Positions 37,044-48,517 of a DNA stretch of 59,537 nucleotides are shown here, piece after piece. Numbering within the stretch: the first letter of the stretch is position 1; every line of letters begins with the position of its first letter. This DNA is from Pseudoalteromonas marina. Its GTDB lineage: Bacteria > Pseudomonadota > Gammaproteobacteria > Enterobacterales > Alteromonadaceae. Position numbers and translations under genes: made by a program. A model generated the notes under the pieces. That model did not search any database. It had not been told where the DNA came from and saw nothing but the letters and a program-made list of their open reading frames with translations. The stretch is from contig NZ_AHCB03000008.1 in NCBI RefSeq assembly GCF_000238335.3, positions 1 to 59,537 on the forward strand. The letters run 5' to 3'.

Positions 37044-38720
37044 ATGGAATCGCAACGCACGTTTTTATTCATTGGCCTAATGCTAGTGTCGTTTTTATTG
37101 TTCCAAGAATGGAATAATGATTATAACCAGCCAAAAGTCGATCCAAGTGCCACAACACAAACGCAACAAGCAAATTCAACTGAATCGGATGATTTTATAC
37201 CTTCATCGTCAGACTCTGGCTTACCGGCTTCAACAACATTAGCTAAACGTTCTGTTATAGAAATAACAACAGATGTGTTTAAAGTTAAAATCGACACCAA
37301 AGGTGGTGATATTGTTGAATCGGACTTACTTCAATACGAAGAAGTGAAAGGCGAAGAAACACCTTTCATGCTGCTGGGTGAATTTGATGGTAATCAATAC
37401 TTTTCACAAAGTGGTTTAATTGGTTTAAATGGCCCAGACGCATCTGCAAACGGTCGCCCTACTTACCACAGCGAACAAACGTCTTATACCTTAACAGGTG
37501 ATGAGTTACGCGTACCGTTACAGTTTACTGATAGCAACGGTGTTAGCTTTACTAAAACGTATGTATTTAAAAAAGGTCAGTATGATGTTGGCTTAGAATA
37601 CACAGTAAACAATACAACCAGTGCCCCTATTCAAGTGCAGCTTTACACACAAGTTAAGCGCACAGTACAAGAAAAAGGCAGCTTAGTTGATCAAAACTAT
37701 TTAGGTGCAGCTTACGGTACAGACGAAGAACCGTACGAAAAGTATAGCTTTTCTGACATGGCCGACAAAAACCTAAATGAAAGCACGCAAGGTGGTTACA
37801 TTGCATTTATTCAACATTACTTTGTAAGTGCGTGGGTACCAAAGCAAGACCAAACCAACACCCTTTATAGCTTAATTACAAGCAGTAACGCCGCTATCAT
37901 TGGTACAAAAGCAGAACCTGTTAATGTTCAAGCCGGTTCAGAGCAAACCATTACTTCTATTTACTACATGGGCCCCAAAGAGTCTGATGTATTAGAAGCG
38001 CTTCACCCTGACTTAGACCTAACTGTAGACTACGGCTGGTTATGGTTTATTTCACAGCCACTATTTGAACTACTGAAGTTTTTATACTCTGGCGAAGGTT
38101 CATTCTTTGGCTTGTTTGATATAAATGTTGGCGGTTTAGGTAACTGGGGTTTAGCAATTATTGCTATCACTATTATTGTTAAATCATTGATGTACCCGCT
38201 AACTAAAGCGCAATACACGTCAATGGCTAAAATGCGTGCCCTTCAACCAAAAATGGCAGCTCTTAAAGAAAAGTATGGTGATGACCGTCAAAAGTTCGGT
38301 CAAGCTACTATGGAGATGTACAAAAAAGAGAAAGTAAACCCAATGGGTGGTTGTTTCCCTATTTTGCTACAAATGCCTATTTTCTTAGCGTTGTTTTATG
38401 TATTTTTAGAATCAACAGAACTTCGCCATGCTGAGTTTATGCTTTGGTTAACTGATTTATCAGCACAAGACCCATACTACGTATTACCAATTTTATTTGG
38501 TGCTAGTATGTTTATAACTCAAAAGCTTCAACCTATGACGGTTACCGATCCAATGCAGCAAAAAATGATGACCTTTATGCCGGTTATCTTCTCTGTATTC
38601 TTCTTATGGTTCCCATCAGGCTTAGTACTTTACTGGTTAGTATCTAACCTTATTTCAATCGCGCAAATGCTTTATATTTATCGCGGTATGGAAAAGAAAG
38701 GAATAAAAGTAAGAGGCTAA
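37044..38720 (+). CDS. yidC: Membrane protein insertase YidC
   Basis: A 558-residue insertase with an N-terminal membrane anchor (res. 6-20), a large periplasmic P1 domain (to about res. 340) and the conserved five-helix core with GGCFPILLQMPIFLALFYVF and the C-terminal WFPSGLVLYWLVSN. It inserts small membrane proteins, including ATP synthase subunit c, which is encoded 9 kb downstream. Length is typical of gammaproteobacteria. The following terminator closes the rpmH-yidC unit before mnmE. Confidence 0.97.
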   Translation: MESQRTFLFIGLMLVSFLLFQEWNNDYNQPKVDPSATTQTQQANSTESDDFIPSSSDSGLPASTTLAKRSVIEITTDVFKVKIDTKGGDIVESDLLQYEEVKGEETPFMLLGEFDGNQYFSQSGLIGLNGPDASANGRPTYHSEQTSYTLTGDELRVPLQFTDSNGVSFTKTYVFKKGQYDVGLEYTVNNTTSAPIQVQLYTQVKRTVQEKGSLVDQNYLGAAYGTDEEPYEKYSFSDMADKNLNESTQGGYIAFIQHYFVSAWVPKQDQTNTLYSLITSSNAAIIGTKAEPVNVQAGSEQTITSIYYMGPKESDVLEALHPDLDLTVDYGWLWFISQPLFELLKFLYSGEGSFFGLFDINVGGLGNWGLAIIAITIIVKSLMYPLTKAQYTSMAKMRALQPKMAALKEKYGDDRQKFGQATMEMYKKEKVNPMGGCFPILLQMPIFLALFYVFLESTELRHAEFMLWLTDLSAQDPYYVLPILFGASMFITQKLQPMTVTDPMQQKMMTFMPVIFSVFFLWFPSGLVLYWLVSNLISIAQMLYIYRGMEKKGIKVRG

Positions 38721-38738
38721 CTTAGCCCTACTTATTAT

Positions 38739-38763
38739 AAAGGCGACTTAGGTCGCCTTTTTT
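38739..38763 (+). terminator. Terminator after yidC
   Basis: Stem AAAGGCGAC-TTAG-GTCGCCTTT followed by TTT. Confidence 0.9.
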
Positions 38764-38854
38764 ATTGCCCATTTTTTATCAGAGCATTCGCGAGTGGTAA
38801 TTTCATAGGTTACAATAGCGCCATAACGTACACATTGTTGGTAAATTAAATAGC

Positions 38855-40219
38855 ATGATCAATCAAGACACAATTGCAGCACAAGCAACCGCACCTGGGC
38901 GTGGTGGTGTTGGTATTATTCGGGTTTCTGGCAGCCTTGCCAAAAGCGTTGCTGAAAAAGTTATTGGTAAAATACCAAAAGTGAGATACGCCGATTATGT
39001 ACCATTTAAAAACTTAAATGGCGATCAGCTTGACCAAGGTATTGCCATTTATTTTGCCGGACCTAACTCATTTACTGGTGAAGATGTACTTGAGTTGCAA
39101 GGTCATGGTGGCCCAGTTGTGCTTGATATGCTACTTAAAGAAATTAGCAAAATAGAAGGTGTACGTTTAGCAAAACCAGGTGAGTTTTCAGAGCGTGCAT
39201 TTATGAACGACAAGCTTGATTTAACCCAAGCAGAAGCAATTAGTGACCTAATTAATGCCACCAGTGAACAAGCAGCTAAAAGCGCCTTACAATCACTTCA
39301 AGGTGAGTTTTCTAAACACATTGAAACACTGGTTGAAAAAGTAATTCATCTTCGTATGTACGTAGAAGCAGCAATCGACTTTCCAGATGAAGAAATAGAC
39401 TTTTTGTCAGATGGCAAAGTATCGGGCGATCTAAACGCAATTATAAACCAATTAAACACCGTAACTGACCAAGCTAAACAGGGAAGCATAATGCGCGAAG
39501 GTATGCGTGTTGTGATTGCAGGTCGTCCTAACGCGGGTAAATCAAGCTTACTAAATGCCCTAGCAGGCCGAGAGGCAGCAATCGTAACCGAAATAGCAGG
39601 TACCACCCGCGACGTACTGCGCGAACACATCCATATTGATGGCATGCCACTGCATATTATCGATACCGCAGGTCTTCGTGAAAGCCCTGACCGCGTAGAG
39701 CAAATAGGTATTGAGCGCGCATGGGATGAAATAAACCAAGCCGACCGCGTTTTATTTATGCTTGATGGCACCGATACTGTAGACACCGACCCACATAAAA
39801 TTTGGCCAGAGTTTATGGCAAAATTACCAAAAGGTATGGGTGTTACAGTGATCAGAAACAAAGCCGATTTGTCGGGTGATGTTGTAGGCTTGGATGAAAA
39901 CCAACAATACCCGGTCATAAGTTTAAGTGCTAAAAACGCTGAAGGTATAGAGCTCGTTCGTGAACATTTGAAGGCCTGTATAGGTTTTGACGGCGCAACA
40001 GAAGGTGGCTTTATGGCTCGTCGCCGTCATTTAGACGCTTTAGAGAGCGCAGCTTATCATTTAGATACGGGTAAAACGCAGCTTGAAATGCATGTTGCAG
40101 GTGAAATTTTGGCCGAAGAGCTGCGCCTAACGCAGCAATTTTTAAACGAAATAACCGGTGAGTTTACTTCAGACGATCTGCTTGGAAAAATATTTAGCTC
40201 GTTCTGTATTGGTAAATAA
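38855..40219 (+). CDS. mnmE: tRNA modification GTPase MnmE
   Basis: A 454-residue dimeric GTPase that, with MnmG, installs the cmnm5 group on U34 of several tRNAs using methylene-THF and glycine. The N-terminal THF-binding domain, a central helical domain and a G domain are seen: GRPNAGKS at 223-230, [13 protein letters not shown], and the C-terminal CIGK ending the chain (C451). It is a single gene with its own terminator. Confidence 0.98.
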   Translation: MINQDTIAAQATAPGRGGVGIIRVSGSLAKSVAEKVIGKIPKVRYADYVPFKNLNGDQLDQGIAIYFAGPNSFTGEDVLELQGHGGPVVLDMLLKEISKIEGVRLAKPGEFSERAFMNDKLDLTQAEAISDLINATSEQAAKSALQSLQGEFSKHIETLVEKVIHLRMYVEAAIDFPDEEIDFLSDGKVSGDLNAIINQLNTVTDQAKQGSIMREGMRVVIAGRPNAGKSSLLNALAGREAAIVTEIAGTTRDVLREHIHIDGMPLHIIDTAGLRESPDRVEQIGIERAWDEINQADRVLFMLDGTDTVDTDPHKIWPEFMAKLPKGMGVTVIRNKADLSGDVVGLDENQQYPVISLSAKNAEGIELVREHLKACIGFDGATEGGFMARRRHLDALESAAYHLDTGKTQLEMHVAGEILAEELRLTQQFLNEITGEFTSDDLLGKIFSSFCIGK

Positions 40220-40250
40220 AAGACCTAACAATTAAATAATTAAAAATTAA

Positions 40251-40272
40251 GGGCGTAAAAACGCCCTTTTTT
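40251..40272 (+). terminator. Terminator after mnmE
   Basis: Stem GGGCGT-AAAA-ACGCCC followed by TTTTTT. Confidence 0.92.
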
Positions 40273-41157
40273 ACTGCCTAAATTAAGCCTTTCTATATCA
40301 ACATATGGGTATTTTTAGATAAGCTGAGTGCTATTTTAGGCTCTTATTTTCTCTAAATTAGTATCTTTAAAAGCTTATTAATGACCGACTTTACAAGATA
40401 TAACCGCCTATTTAAGGTGATATATCTCACACATACGAATAAGTTAAGCCACTATAATTAACCTTAAAACAAGCTGAAATCACTGTTTTTAATATTTTAT
40501 TAGCTAAAATTGCAGCCTTAATTGGCTATATATCAAAAAATAAGGCGATCACAAGTGTGTATTGATCGCACTATCCACCAGCTCAAACATGTAAATGCAT
40601 GATCGAATATCACAAAAACTTTAAATTTAGTCAGATCAGTTATCCACAATTTCCATTTTTTGGACAAAAATCCAAAATTTTTTAGCTGAAATACACGTTA
40701 TTAGCTCTATTTTTAGTAAAAAACGGCCGTTATAGAAGTATTTTGATATTTATTTAATAAGATCATATTTAATTGATCGTTATTTAAAATTATTTTCGAT
40801 CTAAATAATCGGTTATCAACACCCTTTATATCCACACAATGATCAACATTACTTCTATATTAAACATTCATCATATTTGGACTTACAAAAGCTTAAAATC
40901 AATAACTTACAAAATTTTAGCTACATAGAGTATAAAGTTAAACAGAACTTCCCCCAATCTTATTAACAGTTTGATCAGAAGGTTACATTTGAAGGTATTA
41001 TTTTACATCTATATAAATCAACAACTTAAAAAAACTTTAAACAATGATCTAAAAATTAGCCTAAAAATAGTTATCCAAACCCACACTCTTCCCTTTACTG
41101 CAGTTTGTACTCGGCTATCATAGGCAGCAATTAAAACTAATGCGATCATAACTAATC
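40273..41157. promoter_or_regulatory. AT-rich region upstream of mioC with DnaA boxes and GATC sites
   Basis: This 885-base gap has no gene I can support. It carries an exact DnaA box TTATCCACA at 40640-40648 and three single-mismatch 9-mers: TTATCAACA (40813-40821), ATATCCACA (40828-40836) and TTATCCAAA (41071-41079). I count 11 GATC sites by eye, well above what its base composition suggests. In E. coli the mioC promoter has one DnaA box; here the region is larger and richer. Its promoter for mioC is not identified. It could be an outer part of the origin or a DnaA-titrating control region. Confidence 0.6.
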
Positions 41158-41607
41158 ATGAGTTCAGTAAATATTATTGTGGGCAGCCAAATGGGATCGG
41201 CCGAGTATGTTGCGGAGCAATTAAGCGATGAGCTAAATAACCAAGGTATTACAACCCAACTCCATGATCAGCCAAAATTTAATGAAATAGATCAACACAA
41301 TACGCTCTGGTTAATATGTACATCTACTTATGGCGCAGGTGATTATCCCGATAATCTTTTAAGCTTTGTAGAACAAGTAGCGCAATCAACTGATTTAAAG
41401 CATTTAAAGTTTTCGGTTATTGCATTAGGTGATACCAGCTACGACACATATAACTTAGCAGGGCGCAATATAGAAGCACTACTAAGCAAAAAAGGCGCTA
41501 TAAAAGTGGCTGAACGCTTAGAGTTAAATATATTAGACGAGTCACTCCCTGAAGACACAGCCCTCGCCTGGTTAGACACTTGGGTTACCCAAACAGGTTT
41601 AAAATAA
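41158..41607 (+). CDS. mioC: Flavodoxin-like protein MioC
   Basis: A 149-residue flavodoxin-fold protein; the FMN loop reads GSQMGSAEYVAE, followed by TSTYGAGDYPDN and LGDTSYDTYNLAG. In E. coli MioC takes part in biotin synthase electron transfer and its gene borders oriC. It is transcribed towards the origin, as in E. coli. Confidence 0.93.
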   Translation: MSSVNIIVGSQMGSAEYVAEQLSDELNNQGITTQLHDQPKFNEIDQHNTLWLICTSTYGAGDYPDNLLSFVEQVAQSTDLKHLKFSVIALGDTSYDTYNLAGRNIEALLSKKGAIKVAERLELNILDESLPEDTALAWLDTWVTQTGLK

Positions 41608-42033
41608 AGAGATCAAGTAAAATCTCATATAAAAGTTACTCACAATTTACTAATAATTTAATTAATAATGTGGATAAAGTTTGAATAAACTGCATTTTAA
41701 AGCATGCTTATCCATGGGATAAGATCTAACTAATCTCATCCTGTGCATAAAGTGGCTTTTTGATCAGTGCTTATTTGTGGGATGATCCGATCATATTAAC
41801 ACCTTTAGATCAGATCTAATTTAATGTTTTTAAACAAGATCTAAAGCTTATCAACAGAAAACCCGATCAGTAGTAGTAATAGTATTAAAAGATCTCTTTA
41901 AAAGATCCTTTATATTATTAGAGATCACTTACTTAGATCTGAGCACAGTTTAATCATTTATCTTCTGCTCATTTCTAGGTAGAATACGCTCCCTTTTGAA
42001 GTTTACCGGTTTGATTTAAGTAGGATCCCATTA
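41608..42033. other. oriC: Probable replication origin oriC
   Basis: The 426-base gap between mioC and mnmG holds 14 GATC sites (Dam/SeqA). DnaA boxes are: TGTGGATAA (41669-41677, exact, reverse), TGTGCATAA (41742-41750, exact TTATNCACA, reverse), TTATCAACA (41848-41856, one mismatch), and a weak TTATCCATG (41708-41716). On the mnmG side (about 41880-41945) several GATC-led, AT-rich 13-mers on the minus strand, such as GATCTTTTAATAC, GATCTTTTAAAGA and GATCTCTAATAAT, resemble the E. coli unwinding element. Arrangement and gene context equal that of E. coli: mioC, boxes, unwinding element, mnmG. Confidence 0.85.
41957..41985 (+). promoter_or_regulatory. Candidate mnmG promoter
   Basis: TTTATC (41957-41962) and TAGAAT (41980-41985) with a 17-base spacer, 49 bases before mnmG, at the place of the gid promoter in E. 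coli, next to the unwinding element. The -35 is weak. Confidence 0.45.
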
Positions 42034-43923
42034 ATGATTTTTCATGAAAATTTTGACGTTATCGTAGTAGGTGGTGGACATGCAGGCACTGAAGCCGCAT
42101 TGGCAGCTGCCCGTATGGGGATGAATACCCTGCTACTAACTCACAATATGGATACCCTTGGTCAAATGTCTTGTAACCCAGCAATTGGTGGGATAGGCAA
42201 AGGTCATTTGGTAAAAGAAATCGACGCGCTTGGCGGTGCAATGGCACAAGCTATTGATAAAGGCGGGATCCAATTTCGTACTTTAAATTCTTCAAAGGGA
42301 CCTGCGGTTCGTGCAACCCGTGCACAAGCTGATCGCGCTTTGTATAAAGCGGCTATTCAAACCACATTACAAAATCAAGAAAACTTAAAAATATTTCAGC
42401 AGTCGTGTGATGATCTTATTGTTGAAAACGATCGAGTAACCGGCGTAGTAACTCAAATGGGGTTACGTTTTAGTGCACCTAGTGTAGTACTTACCGTAGG
42501 TACATTTTTAGGTGGCCAAATACATATTGGTTTAGAAAATTACAAAGGCGGACGTGCAGGTGATCCACCATCAATAGCTTTAGCACAACGATTACGTGAA
42601 CAGCCTTTTAGAGTAGATCGTTTAAAAACAGGTACTCCACCACGTATTGATGCGCGTACGGTTGATTTTAGCAAAATGCAGGAGCAACCAGGCGATGCCC
42701 CTACACCTGTATTTTCATTTTTAGGTAAACAAAGTGACCACCCGCAACAAATACCGTGTTACATCACTTACACAAATGAAAAAACACATGATGTTATACG
42801 CAAAAACTTACATCGCTCACCCATGTACTCAGGTGTTATTGAAGGCATTGGTCCACGTTACTGCCCATCTATTGAAGATAAAATTGTTCGCTTTGCAGAT
42901 AAAGACAAACACCAAATATTTGTAGAGCCAGAGGGTTTAACATCTTACGAGCTTTACCCTAATGGTATTTCGACAAGTCTACCGTTTGATGTGCAATTAG
43001 AAATAGTGCAATCGATCACCGGTTTTGAAAATGCACATATTTGCCGACCAGGTTATGCTATTGAATACGATTACTTTGATCCACGTGATTTAAAACAATC
43101 ACTAGAAACTAAATTTATTGAAGGCTTATTCTTTGCAGGCCAAATAAACGGAACTACTGGCTACGAAGAAGCGGGTGCACAAGGCTTAATTGCTGGTATG
43201 AACGCGGCACTTAAAGTGCAAGGTAAAGATTCGTGGACGCCACGTCGTGACGAAGCATACGTTGGTGTATTAATTGACGACTTAGCAACGCTTGGTACAA
43301 AAGAACCTTACCGTATGTTTACCAGCCGTGCTGAATACCGTTTATTGTTGCGTGAAGATAATGCCGATATTCGTCTAACTGAAAAAGGCCGTGAGCTAGG
43401 TTTAGTTAACGATGAGCGCTGGCAGGCATTTAACGAAAAAATGGAAATTATTGAAAAAGAAAAACAACGTATAAAAGACACGTGGATTCACAAAGATCAT
43501 ACTGTTGTTGATCAAGTAAACGCTTTATTAAAAGCCCCACTAACGCGTGAAGCAAGTTTAGAAGAATTACTACGCCGCCCAGAGATCCGTTATGATGATC
43601 TAATGGCTATTGAAGGCTTAGGATCTGAATTTACAAATAAAGCGGCTTTAGAGCAGGTTGAGATCCATACAAAATACGCAGGTTACATTGCCCGTCAGCA
43701 AGATGAGATCAATAAACAGCTTCGCCATGAAGAAACAATTTTACCAAAAGAGTTTGATTATAAAACCGTATCAGGTTTATCAAACGAGGTAGTGGCAAAA
43801 CTAGAAGAGTCTCGTCCAGACACTATTGGTCAAGCTTCGCGTATTTCTGGTATCACACCAGCGGCTATTTCGTTATTATTAGTGTATCTGAAGAAGCAAG
43901 GCTTATTACGCAAATCTGCGTAA
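42034..43923 (+). CDS. mnmG: tRNA uridine-5-carboxymethylaminomethyl modification enzyme MnmG
   Basis: A 629-residue FAD protein, the partner of MnmE in cmnm5U34 synthesis. The FAD motif [19 protein letters not shown] lies near residue 11; [22 protein letters not shown] and [13 protein letters not shown] follow, and the C-terminal helical domain is complete. Length matches that of E. coli (629). It is next to oriC and leads the mnmG-rsmG-parAB unit, as in many bacteria. Its origin-proximal transcription may affect initiation. Confidence 0.98.
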   Translation: MIFHENFDVIVVGGGHAGTEAALAAARMGMNTLLLTHNMDTLGQMSCNPAIGGIGKGHLVKEIDALGGAMAQAIDKGGIQFRTLNSSKGPAVRATRAQADRALYKAAIQTTLQNQENLKIFQQSCDDLIVENDRVTGVVTQMGLRFSAPSVVLTVGTFLGGQIHIGLENYKGGRAGDPPSIALAQRLREQPFRVDRLKTGTPPRIDARTVDFSKMQEQPGDAPTPVFSFLGKQSDHPQQIPCYITYTNEKTHDVIRKNLHRSPMYSGVIEGIGPRYCPSIEDKIVRFADKDKHQIFVEPEGLTSYELYPNGISTSLPFDVQLEIVQSITGFENAHICRPGYAIEYDYFDPRDLKQSLETKFIEGLFFAGQINGTTGYEEAGAQGLIAGMNAALKVQGKDSWTPRRDEAYVGVLIDDLATLGTKEPYRMFTSRAEYRLLLREDNADIRLTEKGRELGLVNDERWQAFNEKMEIIEKEKQRIKDTWIHKDHTVVDQVNALLKAPLTREASLEELLRRPEIRYDDLMAIEGLGSEFTNKAALEQVEIHTKYAGYIARQQDEINKQLRHEETILPKEFDYKTVSGLSNEVVAKLEESRPDTIGQASRISGITPAAISLLLVYLKKQGLLRKSA

Positions 43924-43938
43924 CGGTAAGGGCACCTA

Positions 43939-44559
43939 GTGTTACAACAACAATTAACTACATTGTTAGCGCAAACTGATATTGCGCTAACAGAAAAACA
44001 ACAGCAACAGCTTGTTCGTTACGTTGAACTATTGGATAAGTGGAACAAAGCGTATAACTTAACCTCAGTACGTTTACCTCAAGAAATGATGGTAAAGCAT
44101 ATTATGGATAGCCTTGTTGTTGCACCTCATTTACCCGGTCATCATTATATTGATGTTGGTACAGGCCCTGGGCTTCCTGGTATTGTATTAGCTATTGCAC
44201 TTCCTAATACCCAATTTGTGTTACTCGACAGCTTAGGTAAACGTGTACGCTTTTTAATGCACGTAAAGCATGAACTTGGGCTTGATAATGTTACCCCGGT
44301 ACAGTCAAGAGTTGAAGAATATCAGCCAAGTGTTAAATTAGATGGCGTACTCAGTCGTGCATTTGCATCATTACAAGATATGGTTGATTGGTGTTCACAC
44401 CTAATTGATCAATCTGGCCATTTTATTGCGCTTAAAGGCGTTTACCCTAGCGAAGAGTTAGAGTCATTACCCGCTGGCGTAAAGTTTGAGAAAAAAATTG
44501 CATTAGAAGTACCTGAGTTAGATGCACAACGACATTTAATTATTCTTTCTAAAGACTAG
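43939..44559 (+). CDS. rsmG: 16S rRNA (guanine(527)-N7)-methyltransferase
   Basis: A 206-residue SAM-dependent methyltransferase modifying G527 of 16S rRNA; loss confers low-level streptomycin resistance in other bacteria. The SAM motif [17 protein letters not shown] is present, with SLGKRVRFL. The start is GTG, 15 bases after the mnmG stop, and parA follows 14 bases later. Confidence 0.97.
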   Translation: MLQQQLTTLLAQTDIALTEKQQQQLVRYVELLDKWNKAYNLTSVRLPQEMMVKHIMDSLVVAPHLPGHHYIDVGTGPGLPGIVLAIALPNTQFVLLDSLGKRVRFLMHVKHELGLDNVTPVQSRVEEYQPSVKLDGVLSRAFASLQDMVDWCSHLIDQSGHFIALKGVYPSEELESLPAGVKFEKKIALEVPELDAQRHLIILSKD

Positions 44560-44573
44560 GGATCAGAGACACT

Positions 44574-45359
44574 GTGGCAAAAGTCATCGCATTAGCAAAT
44601 CAAAAAGGGGGTGTAGGTAAAACTACGACCGCTGTTAATCTCGCTGCGTCTATGGCCGCAACGAAGCGTAAAGTGCTGTTAATTGATCTCGACCCGCAAG
44701 GTAATGCCACTATGGGCAGTGGTGTAGATAAATATGGCGACGTGCCCACTATTTACGACCTACTTATTGAAGATAAGCCCATTGAAGACGTGATCATTAA
44801 AGAAACATCTGGCGAATACCATATGATTGCAGCAAACGGAGACGTAACCGCTGCCGAAGTTAAACTAATGGAATTATTTGCCCGTGAAGTGCGTCTTCGT
44901 AATGCACTTGAAAAAATTCAGGACCAATACGAGTTTATATTTATAGACTGCCCGCCTTCATTAAACATGCTAACTGTTAATGCTATGGCCGCTGCAGATT
45001 CTATTTTAGTACCAATGCAATGTGAATATTATGCACTGGAAGGCCTAACAGCATTAATGGATACCATTACGCAATTGGCTAAATTAGTAAATCCTGAATT
45101 AAAAATTGAAGGCATATTACGCACTATGTACGATCCGCGTAACCGCCTAGCAAACGACGTTTCAGAACAATTAAAACAACATTTTGGTGATAAAGTGTAT
45201 CGCACTGTGATCCCACGAAATGTTCGTCTAGCTGAGGCGCCAAGTTTTGGCGCACCTGCTATGTATTACGACAGAGCATCAAGTGGCGCAAAAGCGTATT
45301 TGGCACTTGCCGGTGAAATGCTGCGAAGAAAAGAAAAAACAGCGTCCGTTGTCGCCTAA
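44574..45359 (+). CDS. parA: Chromosome partitioning ATPase ParA (Soj)
   Basis: A 261-residue Walker-type ATPase. The deviant Walker A is KGGVGKTTTAVNLAAS near the N-terminus, with DLDPQGNAT and FIDCPPSLNML. It moves origin regions together with ParB and parS, and may influence DnaA. The start is GTG. It has the short, chromosomal form without an N-terminal HTH. It is 20 bases upstream of parB. Confidence 0.97.
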   Translation: MAKVIALANQKGGVGKTTTAVNLAASMAATKRKVLLIDLDPQGNATMGSGVDKYGDVPTIYDLLIEDKPIEDVIIKETSGEYHMIAANGDVTAAEVKLMELFAREVRLRNALEKIQDQYEFIFIDCPPSLNMLTVNAMAAADSILVPMQCEYYALEGLTALMDTITQLAKLVNPELKIEGILRTMYDPRNRLANDVSEQLKQHFGDKVYRTVIPRNVRLAEAPSFGAPAMYYDRASSGAKAYLALAGEMLRRKEKTASVVA

Positions 45360-45379
45360 CTTTGAGGTAAAAAAATAAC

Positions 45380-46306
45380 ATGTCTGCTAAAAAACGAGGT
45401 TTAGGCCGAGGACTCGATGCACTTTTAAGTTCGTCTAAGCCTGCACCGAGCGCCAGCAAGGAACAAGACACACAAAACGTAACAGAGGTTGTCCAAAGCA
45501 CAGTTAGTGCTACAGATAACCCGTTACAAACATTGCCTATTGAGTTTTTGCATTCAGGCAAGTACCAACCTCGTAAAGACATGTCTGAAGAGGCACTCGA
45601 AGAACTCGCCAGCTCTATTCGCTCACAAGGCATTATTCAACCTATCGTTGTGCGCCCTATTGCCCACAATAGCTATGAAATTATTGCCGGTGAACGTCGT
45701 TGGCGCGCAGCGCAAATTGCAAAACTAGACGCAGTTCCGTGTATTATTAAAGATGTACCCGATGAAGCCGCCGTTGCTATAGCACTGATTGAAAATATTC
45801 AGCGTGAAGATTTAAATGCAATGGAAGAAGCGGTTGCGCTTAATCGTTTATTAAATGAGTTTGAATTAACACATCAGCAAGTGGCTGATGCAGTTGGTAA
45901 ATCAAGAACCACCGTAACAAACTTATTACGTTTAAATAATTTAAATAGTGATGTAAAAATTCTGTTAGAACATGGTGACATAGAAATGGGCCATGCGCGT
46001 TGTTTACTAGCACTTGAAGGCGAAGCGCAGTCTGACGCAGCACGAACCGCCGTTGCAAAGGCACTAACAGTAAGAGAAACTGAAAAGCTAGTGCGTGCAA
46101 TTTTAGAGCCAGCACCCGCCAAACAAGAACACCAAAAAGACCCAGATGTTAAACAGTTAGAACAACAATTAGCTGAAAACCTAGGTGCTAAAGTAGAGAT
46201 AAACTACAACAAAAAAGGCAAAGGTAAATTGGTTATTTCATATACTAATTTAGACGAGCTTGACGGCATTTTGAATCGTATTAATCACGACAATACCCAC
46301 CATTGA
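45380..46306 (+). CDS. parB: Chromosome partitioning protein ParB (Spo0J)
   Basis: A 308-residue CTP-dependent DNA clamp binding parS. The N-terminal domain has the IEFLHSGKYQPRKDM and GERRWRAAQIAKLDAVP (CTPase/GERRxRA) motifs, the centre a HTH (LTHQQVADAVGKSRTTVTNLLRL), and the C-terminus a dimerisation domain. Two parS sites in recF (31954 and 32593) are the targets I can see in this window. Confidence 0.97.
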   Translation: MSAKKRGLGRGLDALLSSSKPAPSASKEQDTQNVTEVVQSTVSATDNPLQTLPIEFLHSGKYQPRKDMSEEALEELASSIRSQGIIQPIVVRPIAHNSYEIIAGERRWRAAQIAKLDAVPCIIKDVPDEAAVAIALIENIQREDLNAMEEAVALNRLLNEFELTHQQVADAVGKSRTTVTNLLRLNNLNSDVKILLEHGDIEMGHARCLLALEGEAQSDAARTAVAKALTVRETEKLVRAILEPAPAKQEHQKDPDVKQLEQQLAENLGAKVEINYNKKGKGKLVISYTNLDELDGILNRINHDNTHH

Positions 46307-46368
46307 TCTATTACATGTCTAAAAAGAGACATTTGTAGCAAATTTGTGTTACAAACACTCTACTCAAG

Positions 46369-46396
46369 TTGCAAAACTGGCAGGATACAGTATAAT
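46369..46396 (+). promoter_or_regulatory. Candidate promoter of the atp operon
   Basis: TTGCAA (46369-46374) and TATAAT (46391-46396) with a 16-base spacer, 53 bases before the atpI start. It lies in the 142-base gap after parB. Confidence 0.7.
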
Positions 46397-46448
46397 TTCG
46401 CCAGTTTTCACACCCTAACGATTTGAACGCCATTAAGGTTAACAAAAA

Positions 46449-46829
46449 GTGAATAATAAGTTAGCAAGTCCGTATAGGCTTGCCGCATTTAAACTAATTT
46501 GTCTTCAGGGTGTTGTAGCATTATTTGCTGCCGTAATTATTTTTATTGGTTTGGGAGTTGAAGCCAGTCTGTCAGCGTTAGCTGGTGGTGCAGTTGCGAT
46601 ACTTCCTCACTGTGTTTTTGCACTTTACGCATTCCGATTTATGGGGGCGAGTCGTGCAGAACAAGCGTATAACGCGTTAAAACGCGGTAACGCACTAAAG
46701 TTTATGCTGACAATCATATTGTTTGCGCTAGTACTAAAGCATTTTCCGGTAGTTCTACTGCCCTTTTTTAGTATCTATGTACTGGCTTTATTCACTGGAT
46801 TGTTTGCACCCGTTTTTTTTAAACATTAA
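46449..46829 (+). CDS. atpI: ATP synthase accessory protein AtpI
   Basis: A 126-residue membrane protein with four hydrophobic segments (near res. 12-32, 38-60, 81-98 and 100-120), first of the atp operon. AtpI is thought to help assemble the c-ring, but is not part of the final enzyme. The start is GTG. It is preceded by a good promoter and followed by atpB. Confidence 0.88.
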   Translation: MNNKLASPYRLAAFKLICLQGVVALFAAVIIFIGLGVEASLSALAGGAVAILPHCVFALYAFRFMGASRAEQAYNALKRGNALKFMLTIILFALVLKHFPVVLLPFFSIYVLALFTGLFAPVFFKH

Positions 46830-47702
<873 letters not shown>

Positions 47703-47716
47703 TTTATAACTTTTAA

Positions 47717-47989
<273 letters not shown>

Positions 47990-48030
47990 TTTTATTTTTT
48001 GAACAGCTTACTATTTAAGGAGGAGCGGTT

Positions 48031-48501
48031 GTGAACTTAAACGCCACTCTTATCGGTGAATTAATTGCGTTTACGGTGTTCGTACTTTTCTGTATGAAGT
48101 TCGTATGGCCACCACTAAACGGTGCAATTGAAGCTCGCCAGAAGAAAATCGAAGATGGTTTAGCTGCCTCTGATAGAGCCGAAAAAGACTTAGAACTTGC
48201 GCAACAAAAAGCTGCAGAACAGCTTAAAGATGCAAAAGCTCAAGCGGCTGATATCATTGATCAAGCTAAAAAGCGTGCCGTGCTAATTGTTGACGAAGAA
48301 ACAGTTCGTGGACAAGAAGAGCGTGAAAAAATTATTGCTCAAGGGCACTCTGAAATTGAATCAGAGCGTAACCGTGTGACAGAAGAGCTACGTAAGCAAG
48401 TAGCAACACTGGCTGTGGTTGGCGCAGAGAGAATTTTAGAGCGTGAAATCAATCAAGCCGCACATAGTGACATCGTTGAAAAACTTGTCGCTGAGCTGTA
48501 A
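48031..48501 (+). CDS. atpF: ATP synthase Fo subunit b
   Basis: A 156-residue stator subunit: one N-terminal membrane helix (to about res. 25) then a long charged coiled coil ([29 protein letters not shown]..). The start codon is GTG, but with a strong AAGGAGGAG ribosome site. Length equals that of E. coli b. Confidence 0.96.
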   Translation: MNLNATLIGELIAFTVFVLFCMKFVWPPLNGAIEARQKKIEDGLAASDRAEKDLELAQQKAAEQLKDAKAQAADIIDQAKKRAVLIVDEETVRGQEEREKIIAQGHSEIESERNRVTEELRKQVATLAVVGAERILEREINQAAHSDIVEKLVAEL

Positions 48502-48517
48502 TTAGGAGGGTATGAGC

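Noticed and set aside
46315..46332. ATGTCT...AGACAT hairpin as a parB terminator
   Set aside because: The stem is only six pairs, AT-rich and lacks a good T run; I do not count it as a terminator.
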